From an uncultured Dialister sp. (GTDB lineage: Bacteria; Bacillota; Negativicutes; Veillonellales; Dialisteraceae), in contig CAKPUX010000013.1 of assembly GCA_934193095.1 (NCBI GenBank), positions 1 through 41,487 on the forward strand: a stretch of 41,487 nt of DNA. Reading direction: 5' to 3'. Made by a program: the position numbers and the translations under genes. The notes under the pieces are model-generated. The model searched no databases and was not told the origin of the DNA. It saw nothing but the letters and a program-made list of their open reading frames with translations. Positions 15,515 to 23,146 of this stretch are shown piece after piece; within the stretch, counting starts at the first letter, position 1, and each line of letters starts with the position of its first letter.

Positions 15515-15628
15515 TCATGACTTCTTATAAAACTGATGAAAGGCAGGAGACGAAATGCCGATGAAGAGCAGGCAGCCTGCCAGACCCCATTTCAATTCAT
15601 CGAGTTCTCTTGCGATCAGCTTGCCCAT
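15515..15628 (-). CDS. 37-residue membrane peptide, copy B
   Basis: A small ORF missed by usual length limits. It starts MGKLIARELDELKWGLAG and ends AFHQFYKKS, with one hydrophobic segment (about residues 14-30, containing one Cys) between an amphipathic charged N-terminus and a lysine tail. GGATGAGGAAG lies immediately before the ATG. It lies directly behind T-box 3, so its expression should rise when tRNA-Cys is uncharged. The predicted protein is identical to copy A at 20584 despite a synonymous change (CTG versus CTT), which supports selection on the peptide. Function unknown; possibilities include a small transporter subunit or a membrane stress peptide. Confidence 0.7.
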   Translation of the reverse strand: MGKLIARELDELKWGLAGCLLFIGISSPAFHQFYKKS

Positions 15629-15654
15629 TCTTCCTCATCCTTTCTTTACAAAAC

Positions 15655-15920
15655 AAAAAGCTCTCGTCCCATAAGGGACGAGAGCCATAGCTTCGTGTTT
15701 CCACCCAATTTCATATACCTGTCGCCAAGTATACCTTACAAGGTTCTAACAAACCCCTGGCTCTGTATCGGGAGCTCCCGGAAGACCTACTGTCCTTTCA
15801 GCCTTACATGCTCAGAAATGCACTTCATCATCCTATCCGTGTCCGCTCTCACTCTCCGGACTCGCTTGACCGTCTTCCGATTGACTACTCTTTTCTTCAT
15901 AGCACTTATCGATGAACATA
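15655..15920 (-). ncRNA. T-box riboswitch 3, predicted tRNA-Cys
   Basis: Read on the minus strand: Stem I with GAGTCCGGAGAGTGAGAGC, a specifier segment GAAGTGCATTTCTGAG with TGC at 15820-15822, then the antiterminator T-box GGGTGGAAACACG (15694-15706), and the terminator CTCTCGTCCC/GGGACGAGAG (15659-15686) with TTTTTG. The UGC specifier pairs with the GCA anticodon of tRNA-Cys, and the UGGA in the antiterminator bulge pairs with a UCCA acceptor end, matching the conserved U73 of tRNA-Cys. Own promoter at 15920-15948. It controls ORF37 copy B and the decayed binding-protein gene. Confidence 0.88.
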
Positions 15921-15948
15921 AGGTAGCATAATGAAAAAGAAATGTCAA
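15920..15948 (-). promoter_or_regulatory. Promoter of T-box 3
   Basis: TTGACA (15943-15948) and TACCTT (15920-15925) on the minus strand, spacing 17 bp, beyond the end of the ATPase gene. Confidence 0.55.
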
Positions 15949-15991
15949 ATGGTTTTTTGGAAAGAATACGGAATCCAGAGCCGCTGATGTC

Positions 15992-16801
15992 TCATGCAAG
16001 TCCTGCAAGCGGAAGAGGCGAGGAGCCCTCGGAGAAGATGGGAGCAGGCCTTTCCGCTTCACCTTCCCTCTCAAGGACACGACGCAGGAATTTTCTGGTT
16101 TCCTCCTTCTGCGGACGAGTGAATACCATCTCCGGTGCGCCTTCTTCTACAATGAGTCCGTCTTTCATGAAAATGACTTTCGAAGCCGCCTCTTTGGCAA
16201 ATTTCATTTCATGCGTCACGACCACCATGGTGACGCCTTCTGATGCCAGTTTCTTCATGACCTTCAAGACGCCGCCCACCAGCTCCGGATCCAATGCTGA
16301 GGTCGGTTCATCAAAGAATATCACTTCCGGCTTCACCGCAAGCGCTCTGGCGATGCCGACACGCTGCTGCTGCCCGCCGGAAAGCTGAGAAGGGTAGTAG
16401 TCCTTCCGATCCGCAAGACCGACTTCTTCGAGTGCTTCCAGCGCAATTTGCCGCGCCATTTCTTTCTTCATTCCTCGTCCAACAGTCAGCCCAAGCATCA
16501 CATTTTCCAGTGCCGTTTTATTCGCAAAAAGATTATAGCTTTGGAAAACGAAAGCTGTATTCTTTCTCACCCAGGAAATATCCACCGGTCTGGCTTTCTT
16601 CAGGTCCAGTGATTTCCCGTCAAAGTCCATCTCGCCGCCGTCCGCTTTTTCCAAAAAGACCAGACTGCGAAGGAGCGTGGTCTTCCCCGAGCCGGATGGT
16701 CCCAGAATGACAATGACATCCCCCTTATTGACCTTCATAGAAACGTCTCTAAGGACATGATTCTTACCAAAGCTTTTCTTCACATGTGAGATTTCCAGCA
16801 T
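15992..16801 (-). CDS. Polar amino-acid ABC transporter ATPase
   Basis: Energises import by the two permeases and the lipoprotein encoded upstream. 269 residues. Walker A GPSGSGKTTLL near residue 33, Q-loop VFQSYNLF near 88, signature LSGGQQQRVGIARAL near 140, Walker B VIFFDEPTSALD near 160, and H-loop VVTHEM near 197. This is the GlnQ/HisP/TcyC class. The C-terminus has an extra ~20-residue proline-rich tail (ERPAPIFSEGSSPLPLAGLA) beyond the usual family end. It is 2 bases after the permease gene, so it belongs to the same operon, controlled by the upstream tRNA-Cys T-boxes; cystine or a related sulfur amino acid is the inferred substrate. Confidence 0.92.
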   Translation of the reverse strand: MLEISHVKKSFGKNHVLRDVSMKVNKGDVIVILGPSGSGKTTLLRSLVFLEKADGGEMDFDGKSLDLKKARPVDISWVRKNTAFVFQSYNLFANKTALENVMLGLTVGRGMKKEMARQIALEALEEVGLADRKDYYPSQLSGGQQQRVGIARALAVKPEVIFFDEPTSALDPELVGGVLKVMKKLASEGVTMVVVTHEMKFAKEAASKVIFMKDGLIVEEGAPEMVFTRPQKEETRKFLRRVLEREGEAERPAPIFSEGSSPLPLAGLA

Positions 16802-16803
16802 AA

Positions 16804-17517
16804 TTACCCCTCCTCACCGGCAGTGCGGTACCAGTTTATTTTTATTTCGAACAGTTTGTAAATCACCTGCACCACGCTGCAGATGACAAGATACAGGATA
16901 AAGACTTCCAGATACGCTTCAATATAGTTATAGCCATACGCCGCCTGGATCTTAGCCATGGCCATGATGTCCTTCACTCCGATAAAAAAGGCAAGCGACG
17001 TTCCTTTGATCAGGTTCACTGTCAGGTTGCAAAGATTCGGCACCGCAGAAGAGAGGGCCTGTGGAATAATGACTTCTCGGTAAGTCTGCCAGCGCGACAA
17101 TCCGATGGTCAGTCCTGCTTCCATCTGCCCATCCGCCACACTGGTGATCGCAGAGCGAAAGATTTCCGACATGAGCGCAATCGTATTCAAAGTAAAGACG
17201 ATCACTGCATACCAGAGAGGATTCACGCCATGAAATACGTCGAATGACAAACCTGCCATTTGAACGAGTGAATGCAAAAGACTAGGAAGCAGTGCATATA
17301 GCAGAAGGATCTGCAGCACAAGCGGTGTCCCCCGGATGAATGAAATATAGAGTGTAATCAGCTTCTCTCCCCAGCCTCTCCCCCGTATCCGCCGGTCAGC
17401 CAGAAAAAGCGCCGGCAGGAAGGACAGTACCAGTACCAGAAATGTCAGCCCCAGCGTGACCGGGATCGCTTTCAAAAGAAAAGGCAACGCCTTTTCCATA
17501 AATGCATAGTCCAACAT
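16804..17517 (-). CDS. Polar amino-acid ABC transporter permease (second)
   Basis: 237 residues, HisM/HisQ family with about five membrane segments. The cytoplasmic EAA loop, contacting the ATPase, is EAGLTIGLSRWQTYREVIIP near residues 132-151, followed by NLIKGTSLAFFIGVKDIMAM. The family signature RGTPLVLQILLLY occurs near residue 60. It forms a heterodimeric channel with the permease at 17531, 13 bases upstream, and is followed directly by the ATPase gene. AAGGAGGAC precedes the ATG. Confidence 0.92.
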   Translation of the reverse strand: MLDYAFMEKALPFLLKAIPVTLGLTFLVLVLSFLPALFLADRRIRGRGWGEKLITLYISFIRGTPLVLQILLLYALLPSLLHSLVQMAGLSFDVFHGVNPLWYAVIVFTLNTIALMSEIFRSAITSVADGQMEAGLTIGLSRWQTYREVIIPQALSSAVPNLCNLTVNLIKGTSLAFFIGVKDIMAMAKIQAAYGYNYIEAYLEVFILYLVICSVVQVIYKLFEIKINWYRTAGEEG

Positions 17518-17530
17518 GCTTGTCCTCCTT

Positions 17531-18235
17531 TCAGCTCATTCTTCGCTCGTGAGACAATGATGTCTCCAGCTTCAGAAAGCCCCGCTCAATCACGATCGAC
17601 AGCGCCCAGTATAGGATCATGCTCGCCGTGTAAAGCTCGATCCCATATCCACCATAATTTTTAGCAATGATCAGATTCGTCCTTCCCAAAAGATCGATGA
17701 GTCCGATCGTGTATGCCAGCGCGCTTTCTTTCAAAAGATTGATCACAGAATTTCCAAAATTCGGAAGCGCGATCACAGCCGCCTGCGGCAGCATGACATG
17801 AATGAATGCTGATAGCGGAGAGAGCCCGATCGTCACGGCTGCCTCGTACTGTCCTTTCGGCACCGCCAGATAGGCCGAGCGGAAAACCTCCGATACATAG
17901 GCGCCGAAAAGCAGCGTGAAAGTGATGATCACAAAGACCACACGCGATAAGTCATCGATATCAATAGCAAAAGCAAACTCCATCCACTTGGGCAGACCAT
18001 AGAAAACTATAAATAAGAGAACAATAGATGGTGTGCAGCGGATCACATACGTATATCCGTCTGCTACGCACCGAAGCACCTTATTGGAAGAAAGCTTTGC
18101 CCATGCAAGCAGCATGCCAAGGATAGATCCCGTCAGGATACTGATCAGCCCCACTTCCAGCGTCACCAGAAGATACGGCAGCAATGCCGGAATCGAAGAG
18201 AAAATAACTTCTGGGGAAAATGGTCTATTCTGCAT
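17531..18235 (-). CDS. Polar amino-acid ABC transporter permease (first)
   Basis: 234 residues, HisM/YecS-type. RCTPSIVLLFIVFYGLPKW near residue 66 is the family signature and EAAVTIGLSPLSAFIHVMLP near residue 130 is the EAA loop. About five hydrophobic segments. It lies 31 bases after the binding-protein gene and 13 bases before its partner permease, in one operon. AAGGAGCGC precedes the ATG. The pair differs enough in sequence to be a heterodimer rather than a recent duplication. Confidence 0.92.
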   Translation of the reverse strand: MQNRPFSPEVIFSSIPALLPYLLVTLEVGLISILTGSILGMLLAWAKLSSNKVLRCVADGYTYVIRCTPSIVLLFIVFYGLPKWMEFAFAIDIDDLSRVVFVIITFTLLFGAYVSEVFRSAYLAVPKGQYEAAVTIGLSPLSAFIHVMLPQAAVIALPNFGNSVINLLKESALAYTIGLIDLLGRTNLIIAKNYGGYGIELYTASMILYWALSIVIERGFLKLETSLSHERRMS

Positions 18236-18266
18236 TTTGCGCTCCTTTCTTCCCGTCTTGGCAGAA

Positions 18267-19130
18267 TCACTGCTTGTCTAAGAGCAGATCCAGTTCTTCA
18301 CCAAAATATTTCTTTTCCAGCTCGGCGATCTTTCCTTCCTTCTTGAGCTCGCCCAGTGCTTTGTCCACTTCCTCGGCCAATTTCGTCTCCTTCTTATTGA
18401 CAAGAGCATACGTCGGAAGCGCCTTGTATCGGAAGTAGGCCAGCTTATCCTTAAACTGCCCATACGGTGCATCCTTGGCAGTTACATTCTTCTGGTAGGA
18501 CAACTCAATGGAGAAATATCCATCATAGCGACCTTCCAGCACCCAGCTGTAGGCATCTGCGATCTCGAAATTTTCTGAAGCCTCCAAAGCAATGGGATGA
18601 TCCGGGTGTGCTGCATTATAATCCGTCACGACCTGATACTGTGCATTCTGCGGAGCGATCGGTACAAGCTTCTTTCCGGCCTTAGCAAAATCATCCAGAT
18701 TCTTGATCGTATTCGCATCCTCACTGCGGATCGTCACGCCGATCACGCTGGCACCGATGTTATTCTTCGGGAAAATGTATTTCTTTTCGCGGGCCGGCGT
18801 CTTCCATATCCCCTTCGTCCCGATATCATATTTGCCTGATTCCACCCCGATCAAAAGATCATCGTCAGATGTCGGCACATATTGAAATTCATACTGCGGC
18901 AGCTTCTTTTCTACTTCCTTCATGACCGCCACTTCAAGGCCGTCCGATTTGTTGTTATCATCCACGAAATCATAAGGGAAGTAGTACGCTGTATGAGCGA
19001 CTTTGACTACCTTCTTTCCGCTCTCTGCTGCCGAGGATGCCGCTTGATCTCCGCCGCAGCCAGCCGCTGCGAGAACCACTCCTGCCGCTCCGGTCAGCAG
19101 CGCCATTTTTGCTATATTTGTCCATTTCAT
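18267..19130 (-). CDS. Amino-acid ABC transporter substrate-binding lipoprotein
   Basis: 287 residues, family-3 solute-binding protein. A lipoprotein signal ends in the lipobox LAAAGC (Cys24), followed by a Ser/Ala-rich linker. Domain 1 starts near residue 42 (KVAHTAYYFPYDFVDD) and includes DDLLIGVESGKYDIG; the hinge and domain 2 contain YSWVLEGRYDGYF. It delivers ligand to the permeases encoded next. The ATG chosen has AAGGAG eight bases upstream; eleven further in-frame codons upstream lack one. Ligand inferred as cystine, cysteine or an S-substituted cysteine from the UGC T-boxes, not from binding-site residues. Confidence 0.92.
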   Translation of the reverse strand: MKWTNIAKMALLTGAAGVVLAAAGCGGDQAASSAAESGKKVVKVAHTAYYFPYDFVDDNNKSDGLEVAVMKEVEKKLPQYEFQYVPTSDDDLLIGVESGKYDIGTKGIWKTPAREKKYIFPKNNIGASVIGVTIRSEDANTIKNLDDFAKAGKKLVPIAPQNAQYQVVTDYNAAHPDHPIALEASENFEIADAYSWVLEGRYDGYFSIELSYQKNVTAKDAPYGQFKDKLAYFRYKALPTYALVNKKETKLAEEVDKALGELKKEGKIAELEKKYFGEELDLLLDKQ

Positions 19131-19172
19131 TATGAAGTCTCCTTTTCTCTGATCCATCTTCATCTGTTTCCG

Positions 19173-20174
19173 TCACTCATTGGCTGCCTCTCGCACCCAT
19201 TTCAGATGAGAAACCGGTGTATCTCTCGGGATCGTGCAGTCAGCACCAAGGACGACCCCGATCCGCCCAGCTTCGTCCAAAAGCCGTCGGGTTTCTGCCT
19301 TGATCGCCTCTTCTGTTCCGCTATAGATCAGATCCTTCTCTGTCTGACCAAAGCCCCCGATCACTGCCTTGCCCTGAAACAGCTTTTTCCCTTCTGAAAG
19401 AGATACGCCCTCGACCTTGGCCGCCCAATTCACCGCCAGGAAAGGATACTCTCGATACCAGCTAAGATGATTATGGAAGCCATGATAACCGCAGATATGC
19501 AGAATGTTCTCTCCGCCGGCTCTATTGGCTGCTTCCAGAATCTTTTGTTCATAAGGTGCGATGATTGTCCGGTATGCTTCTTCTGTCACTTCATCGTAGC
19601 TGATGTTATTGACAGAAAGATAAATCCCATCGACCTTCGCCTCCTCCACCAGTGCTTTGGAAAGCTCTGCATAGTCATCAGAAATCACATCCAGCACATG
19701 CGCCAGTTTATTAGGCTCCTGCTTCAGCCAGTCCGAAAGATTGACCGGATGGCCGATCCCGGCCTGCATGAATTCTATGGTCCGTGGGGCAGCGAATAAA
19801 TTATAGAAAAGCGGAGTTTCTTTCCCATATATCGACACTAGTTTTCTGGCATATCGGATCTGCGCGGCAAACCATTCCGACTCTCGCCCCAAAGGGGTGA
19901 TCGCCATCAGCTCTTTCGGACTATCGACAGCTTTCTGAAGCAATGGATGCGGGTAGCCAAAGAAACCATCCGTCATGATCTTGATCATGTCTGGCTCAAA
20001 AGCCTGATAGAAATCTGCCTGACCTTCCAACGCCTTCTCTGTCAGCTGCGGATGTGAGAAAGCATCTGCTCCCACCTCGTCCTGCAAAAAATGATGCCAG
20101 AATCCCACCGGAATGCGATCTGCTTTTTCATTGTGAAAAACGACTTGCATCAATTCTCTTTTATTCTGTCTCAT
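19173..20174 (-). CDS. UroD/MtaA-family methyltransferase with zinc motif
   Basis: 333 residues, TIM-barrel fold of the uroporphyrinogen decarboxylase superfamily. It carries H226-x-C228 (LHICGYHGF) and C313 (LGADCTIP), the HxC-xn-C zinc site of MtaA/MtbA methylcobalamin:thiol methyltransferases, not expected in true UroD. Zinc there activates a thiol as methyl acceptor. The gene is first in a cluster with the amino-acid importer and lies directly behind a tRNA-Cys T-box, so a cysteine- or homocysteine-related thiol is a reasonable guess. No corrinoid protein is encoded nearby. AAAAGGAGAT precedes the chosen ATG; eight earlier in-frame codons overlap that site. The 42-bp gap to the binding protein implies one operon. 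Confidence 0.85.
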   Translation of the reverse strand: MRQNKRELMQVVFHNEKADRIPVGFWHHFLQDEVGADAFSHPQLTEKALEGQADFYQAFEPDMIKIMTDGFFGYPHPLLQKAVDSPKELMAITPLGRESEWFAAQIRYARKLVSIYGKETPLFYNLFAAPRTIEFMQAGIGHPVNLSDWLKQEPNKLAHVLDVISDDYAELSKALVEEAKVDGIYLSVNNISYDEVTEEAYRTIIAPYEQKILEAANRAGGENILHICGYHGFHNHLSWYREYPFLAVNWAAKVEGVSLSEGKKLFQGKAVIGGFGQTEKDLIYSGTEEAIKAETRRLLDEAGRIGVVLGADCTIPRDTPVSHLKWVREAANE

Positions 20175-20265
20175 GGGTATCTCCTTTTCTTGTACCATTA
20201 TTTTCGATCACTATCTGTGTCATCTTACATTTTCTACATCGTCTCATCGCTTTACCTCAAATAAA

Positions 20266-20530
20266 AAAGTCCCAGGAGAAAATATCTCCTGGGACGAGGA
20301 CTCGTGTTTCCACCCAGATTCGCCATGGGATCACTCCCCTGGCCTTATAAGGTATATACCATACCCCTGCGCTGTAACGGGCGTCTCCCGAACGGCCTAG
20401 CGGCTTCTGCCTTCGGCCCATTGGCTCCGGAATGCACTTCCATATCCCTATCCATATCCGCTCTCACTGTCCGGACTCGCTTTGCTGGCCTCGGGAAATG
20501 TACTCTTTTCCATCCTTGCCTGTATTTTTC
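20266..20530 (-). ncRNA. T-box riboswitch 2, predicted tRNA-Cys
   Basis: Minus strand: Stem I GAGTCCGGACAGTGAGAGC, specifier segment GAAGTGCATTCCGGAG with TGC at 20434-20436, T-box GGGTGGAAACACG (20303-20315), and terminator GTCCCAGGAGA/TCTCCTGGGAC with TTTTTTATT (20267-20296). UGC and UGGA both fit tRNA-Cys. It differs in sequence from T-boxes 1 and 3, which are near copies of each other. It lies behind ORF37 copy A and before the methyltransferase-transporter operon; no clear promoter of its own is visible, so it probably acts in tandem with T-box 1. Confidence 0.88.
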
Positions 20531-20583
20531 TGATCGATCGTTATTGGCTCTTGGCCATCTGACTTCAGACAACGGAAAGCCTG

Positions 20584-20697
20584 TCATGACTTCTTATAAA
20601 ACTGATGAAAGGCAGGAGACGAAATGCCGATGAAGAGAAGGCAGCCTGCCAGACCCCATTTCAATTCATCGAGTTCTCTTGCGATCAGTTTGCCCAT
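20584..20697 (-). CDS. 37-residue membrane peptide, copy A
   Basis: Same predicted peptide as the copy at 15515: charged amphipathic start (MGKLIARELDELKWG), one hydrophobic segment with a Cys, and lysine-rich end (FYKKS). The DNA differs at a few bases, all synonymous or outside the coding part. GGATGAGGAAG precedes the ATG. It is sandwiched between T-box 1 and T-box 2, so it is the first translated product of the cysteine-starvation transcript. Conservation of both T-box and peptide as a unit suggests a real gene. Function unknown. Confidence 0.7.
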   Translation of the reverse strand: MGKLIARELDELKWGLAGCLLFIGISSPAFHQFYKKS

Positions 20698-20723
20698 TCT
20701 TCCTCATCCTTTCTTTGCCAAAC

Positions 20724-20975
20724 AAAAAGCTCTCGTCCCATAAGGGACGAGAGCCGTAGCTTCGTGTTTCCACCCAATTTCATATACCTGTCACCAAGTA
20801 TACCTTAAAAGGTTCTAACAAACCCTGACCCTGTATCGGGAGTTCCCGGGAAGACCTACTATCGCTTCAGCCTGCCAAACTCAGAAATGCACTTCAGCAT
20901 CTTATCCATGCCCGCTCTCACTCTCCGGACTCGCTTTGCTGTCATCAGACTGCTTACTCTTTCCTTCATCGTTTC
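20724..20975 (-). ncRNA. T-box riboswitch 1, predicted tRNA-Cys
   Basis: Minus strand: Stem I GAGTCCGGAGAGTGAGAGC, specifier segment GAAGTGCATTTCTGAG with TGC at 20889-20891, T-box GGGTGGAAACACG (20763-20775), and terminator CTCTCGTCCC/GGGACGAGAG (20728-20754) with TTTTTG. Near-identical to T-box 3 over about 250 bp. Own promoter at 20985-21013. It controls ORF37 copy A and, by readthrough, the T-box 2 operon. Confidence 0.88.
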
Positions 20976-20984
20976 GTTGTGTGT

Positions 20985-21013
20985 ACTTTATCACCATTTC
21001 GAAGCGGTGTCAA
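20985..21013 (-). promoter_or_regulatory. Promoter of T-box 1
   Basis: TTGACA (21008-21013) and TAAAGT (20985-20990) on the minus strand, spacing 17 bp, just before Stem I. Confidence 0.65.
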
Positions 21014-21058
21014 GTACTTTTTTATTTTTTGGTGGTCTTTAGAATATGTGGCAGAAGG

Positions 21059-21574
21059 TTAGCGATAGATGACCTCAAACTCGCGATCCCCTTTTCGCTC
21101 CATTTTTGCCGCGCGGCTGTGACCGACCGCGACAGCAAGAAGCGGATAGGTGCCTTCCGGAAGACCGAGAGCCTTCACATAGTCCGCGTCGTGACCCAGA
21201 TGACGGATGAAGCCGTAGAGGACGACAGAGCCGAGACCGAGGTCGGAGGCTTTCAGGTGGATATGCTCAGCGATGATGCCGGCATCGAATTTCTTCAGGT
21301 AATCAAAGGCCTCCTTCGTCTCGCAGATGAAAATGAGCGCCGGCGCCTCAAAGAACATATGCGGCTTGCCGAGCTTTTCTTCCGCTTCCTTGTCGATGGC
21401 AGAAAGCAGCACGGGGTCCGTCACGACGCAGAGGGTATAGCCCGCATCATTGTGCTTTCCGACAGAAGAAGCAAGCGCCGCTTTCACCAGCGCGGCAAGG
21501 TCTTCCTTCGAGACCGGCTCGTCCGTGTAGGAACGGATGGATTTACGAAGTGCAAGTACCTGATCAAATTCCAT
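21059..21574 (-). CDS. Nitroreductase-family flavoprotein
   Basis: 171 residues, FMN-dependent nitroreductase fold. RKSIRSYTDEPV at residues 10-21 is the FMN-phosphate motif; SSVGKHNDAGY near residue 36 and DLGLGSVVLYGFIRHLG near residue 112 complete the family pattern. Such enzymes reduce nitroaromatics, quinones or flavins with NAD(P)H; the physiological substrate is not evident. Ribosome site AAAAAGGAGAT. It is monocistronic between T-box 1's promoter and a short spacer carrying GACGTCTGA repeat remnants. Confidence 0.88.
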   Translation of the reverse strand: MEFDQVLALRKSIRSYTDEPVSKEDLAALVKAALASSVGKHNDAGYTLCVVTDPVLLSAIDKEAEEKLGKPHMFFEAPALIFICETKEAFDYLKKFDAGIIAEHIHLKASDLGLGSVVLYGFIRHLGHDADYVKALGLPEGTYPLLAVAVGHSRAAKMERKGDREFEVIYR

Positions 21575-21656
21575 GATGATCTCCTTTTTGAAAATGGTAA
21601 CTGCTGCCAGATGACCGTTCGCAGATATCAGATGTCTGACGTCTGATTCCCAGGCC

Positions 21657-22403
21657 CTATCTCTGCAGTAAATTTGTCAATATGACCCCCGCCATCTCGT
21701 AGTCATCGATGCGGACGGCTTTCGGCATTTCTTTTCCCTTTTCGAAAAAGCGAAGAGGGCCGTGATCCAGCTCAGCATGGTCAAGATCCGCGATCTCCAA
21801 GGTGAAGGCCTCCTTCTTCCCGCGGAAGCCGATACGCTCCGTGGTGATCCAGAGAGCGCCATTGCTGTCTTCCTTCCAAGGACCATTGCTGGGATCCTTG
21901 AGGCTTCCCGCCCGGAAGGGCGAGTCTTTGGAAATCACCAGTCCTTTCTCATTGGTACCGGAAAGCTTCATAAGCTTGGCGGATGCGGCAAAATGAAGTG
22001 CTTCACCCTCACGATACTTCACGCTGGCATAGTCCGGATTGATCTTCGGGAGCAGCCCCTCCTCCTGGATCTTATAGATGGCATTGCAGCGCTTCGCGAT
22101 GGTCTGATAGCGATATTTCTCCTTTTCTTTCATCATATAGCAGGCCTCGATGAGAGACTGGTATAGCTCATAGTCCTCATCGGTCATATAGCCTTCCTGA
22201 TACAACTCTTCAAAAACCTTGTCACACGCCATCGCCTGTGCACTGGCGAGCTGCTTGTTGCTGAGGTCCTTCTCCTTCGCGTAATGGATCAGCTCTTCCA
22301 GGACATCTTCATCCAATGCATCTTCAAGCACCGCCTCTGCGAGCTTTCCCGCATAAGCGGTGATGAATTCATCTTTGTTCTTGCCAAACAGATCGAAAAA
22401 CAT
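21657..22403 (-). CDS. Unrecognised protein with PH/GRAM-like C-terminus
   Basis: 248 residues, cytoplasmic, no signal or membrane segment. The N-terminal ~110 residues are acidic and helical (LEDALDEDVLEELIHYAKEK, then DEDYELYQSLIEACYMMKEK), resembling bacterial regulatory helical domains. The C-terminal ~90 residues (GALWITTERIGFRGKKEAFT and later LDHGPLRFFEKGKEMPKAVR) look like a small PH- or GRAM-like beta sandwich as found in stress proteins. Ribosome site GGAGG. It stands alone, divergent from uspA. I do not recognise a named family and assign no function. Confidence 0.75.
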   Translation of the reverse strand: MFFDLFGKNKDEFITAYAGKLAEAVLEDALDEDVLEELIHYAKEKDLSNKQLASAQAMACDKVFEELYQEGYMTDEDYELYQSLIEACYMMKEKEKYRYQTIAKRCNAIYKIQEEGLLPKINPDYASVKYREGEALHFAASAKLMKLSGTNEKGLVISKDSPFRAGSLKDPSNGPWKEDSNGALWITTERIGFRGKKEAFTLEIADLDHAELDHGPLRFFEKGKEMPKAVRIDDYEMAGVILTNLLQR

Positions 22404-22667
22404 AGTGTATCCTCCATCATGATGTTTCGGTTTCCTGTCAGCGGGCCCATCGCCTCTTCTTCGTTTATCGTCACCTGCAGTCCGCCGCTAAACTCATTTT
22501 TTCTATTATAGCCCATAAAATAATTTTTTGCTTGCAAGATATACCAAGCTTTGCAGAATGATGTTAGAATAAAATAAGAAAAGTAAGTCATTGGCAAATC
22601 AGGATCCCCTGTCAAGTCAAATGGCGGGTCTATCCCGCTTTACTTTCATCCAAAGGAGGTACCCCAA
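22404..22667. other. Divergent spacer between the PH-like gene and uspA
   Basis: No gene. AT-rich around 22495-22580, consistent with divergent promoters, but I cannot fix a pair of boxes with good spacing. The ribosome site of uspA (AAAGGAGGT) lies at its right edge. Confidence 0.5.
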
Positions 22668-23096
22668 ATGGAAATCAAAAAAATTCTCGTACCGGTCGAT
22701 GGTTCGGATGCTTCAAAGCGCGCCTTCAAAATGGCAGTCGATGTCGCAAAGGTTCATGGCGCTGAGCTCGTCGTCACCTGCATCGCTGATGTCAGCGAGG
22801 CCGCCTATCCGATCATGGGTGTCACTTTGGATAAAAATGGCTTCATCAATATCAAAGCCAAGGCAGAAAGACTGCTCGCTGCGCTGAAGGAAGAGATCCC
22901 GATCGAGCTCGACTATGAAGAGATCGTAGAGACCGGCATCCCTGGTGCCGGTATTACGGAGATCGTCGAGCAGCAGGGCATCGATATGGTCGTCATCGGC
23001 AACAGCGGCAAGGGCGCCGTCTCCTCCTTCGTCATGGGGAGTGTCAGTCAGTATGTCATCCACCACGTCAAATGCCCGGTACTCGTCGTGAAATAA
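22668..23096 (+). CDS. Universal stress protein, UspA family
   Basis: 142 residues with the Usp alpha/beta fold. It starts MEIKKILVPVDGSDASKRAF, and the ATP-binding motif G-x2-G-x9-G-(S/T) is intact near residues 110-126 (GNSGKGAVSSFVMGSVS), so it is the ATP-binding subclass. The C-terminus VKCPVLVVK is typical. AAAGGAGGT precedes the ATG. Monocistronic and followed by the long repeat and terminator hairpin. Usp proteins bind ATP and aid survival under starvation or oxidative stress; no specific role is visible here. Confidence 0.93.
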   Translation: MEIKKILVPVDGSDASKRAFKMAVDVAKVHGAELVVTCIADVSEAAYPIMGVTLDKNGFINIKAKAERLLAALKEEIPIELDYEEIVETGIPGAGITEIVEQQGIDMVVIGNSGKGAVSSFVMGSVSQYVIHHVKCPVLVVK

Positions 23097-23146
23097 AACA
23101 ATAAAAGGGGCTGTGAAATAACGATCATCTCATTTTCGCGTTCCAT

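Noticed and set aside
21575..21656. Possible further cassette copy between the nitroreductase and PH-like genes
   Set aside because: Only a short CAGATATCAGATGTCTGACG remnant is present; no hairpin core or phased tract.
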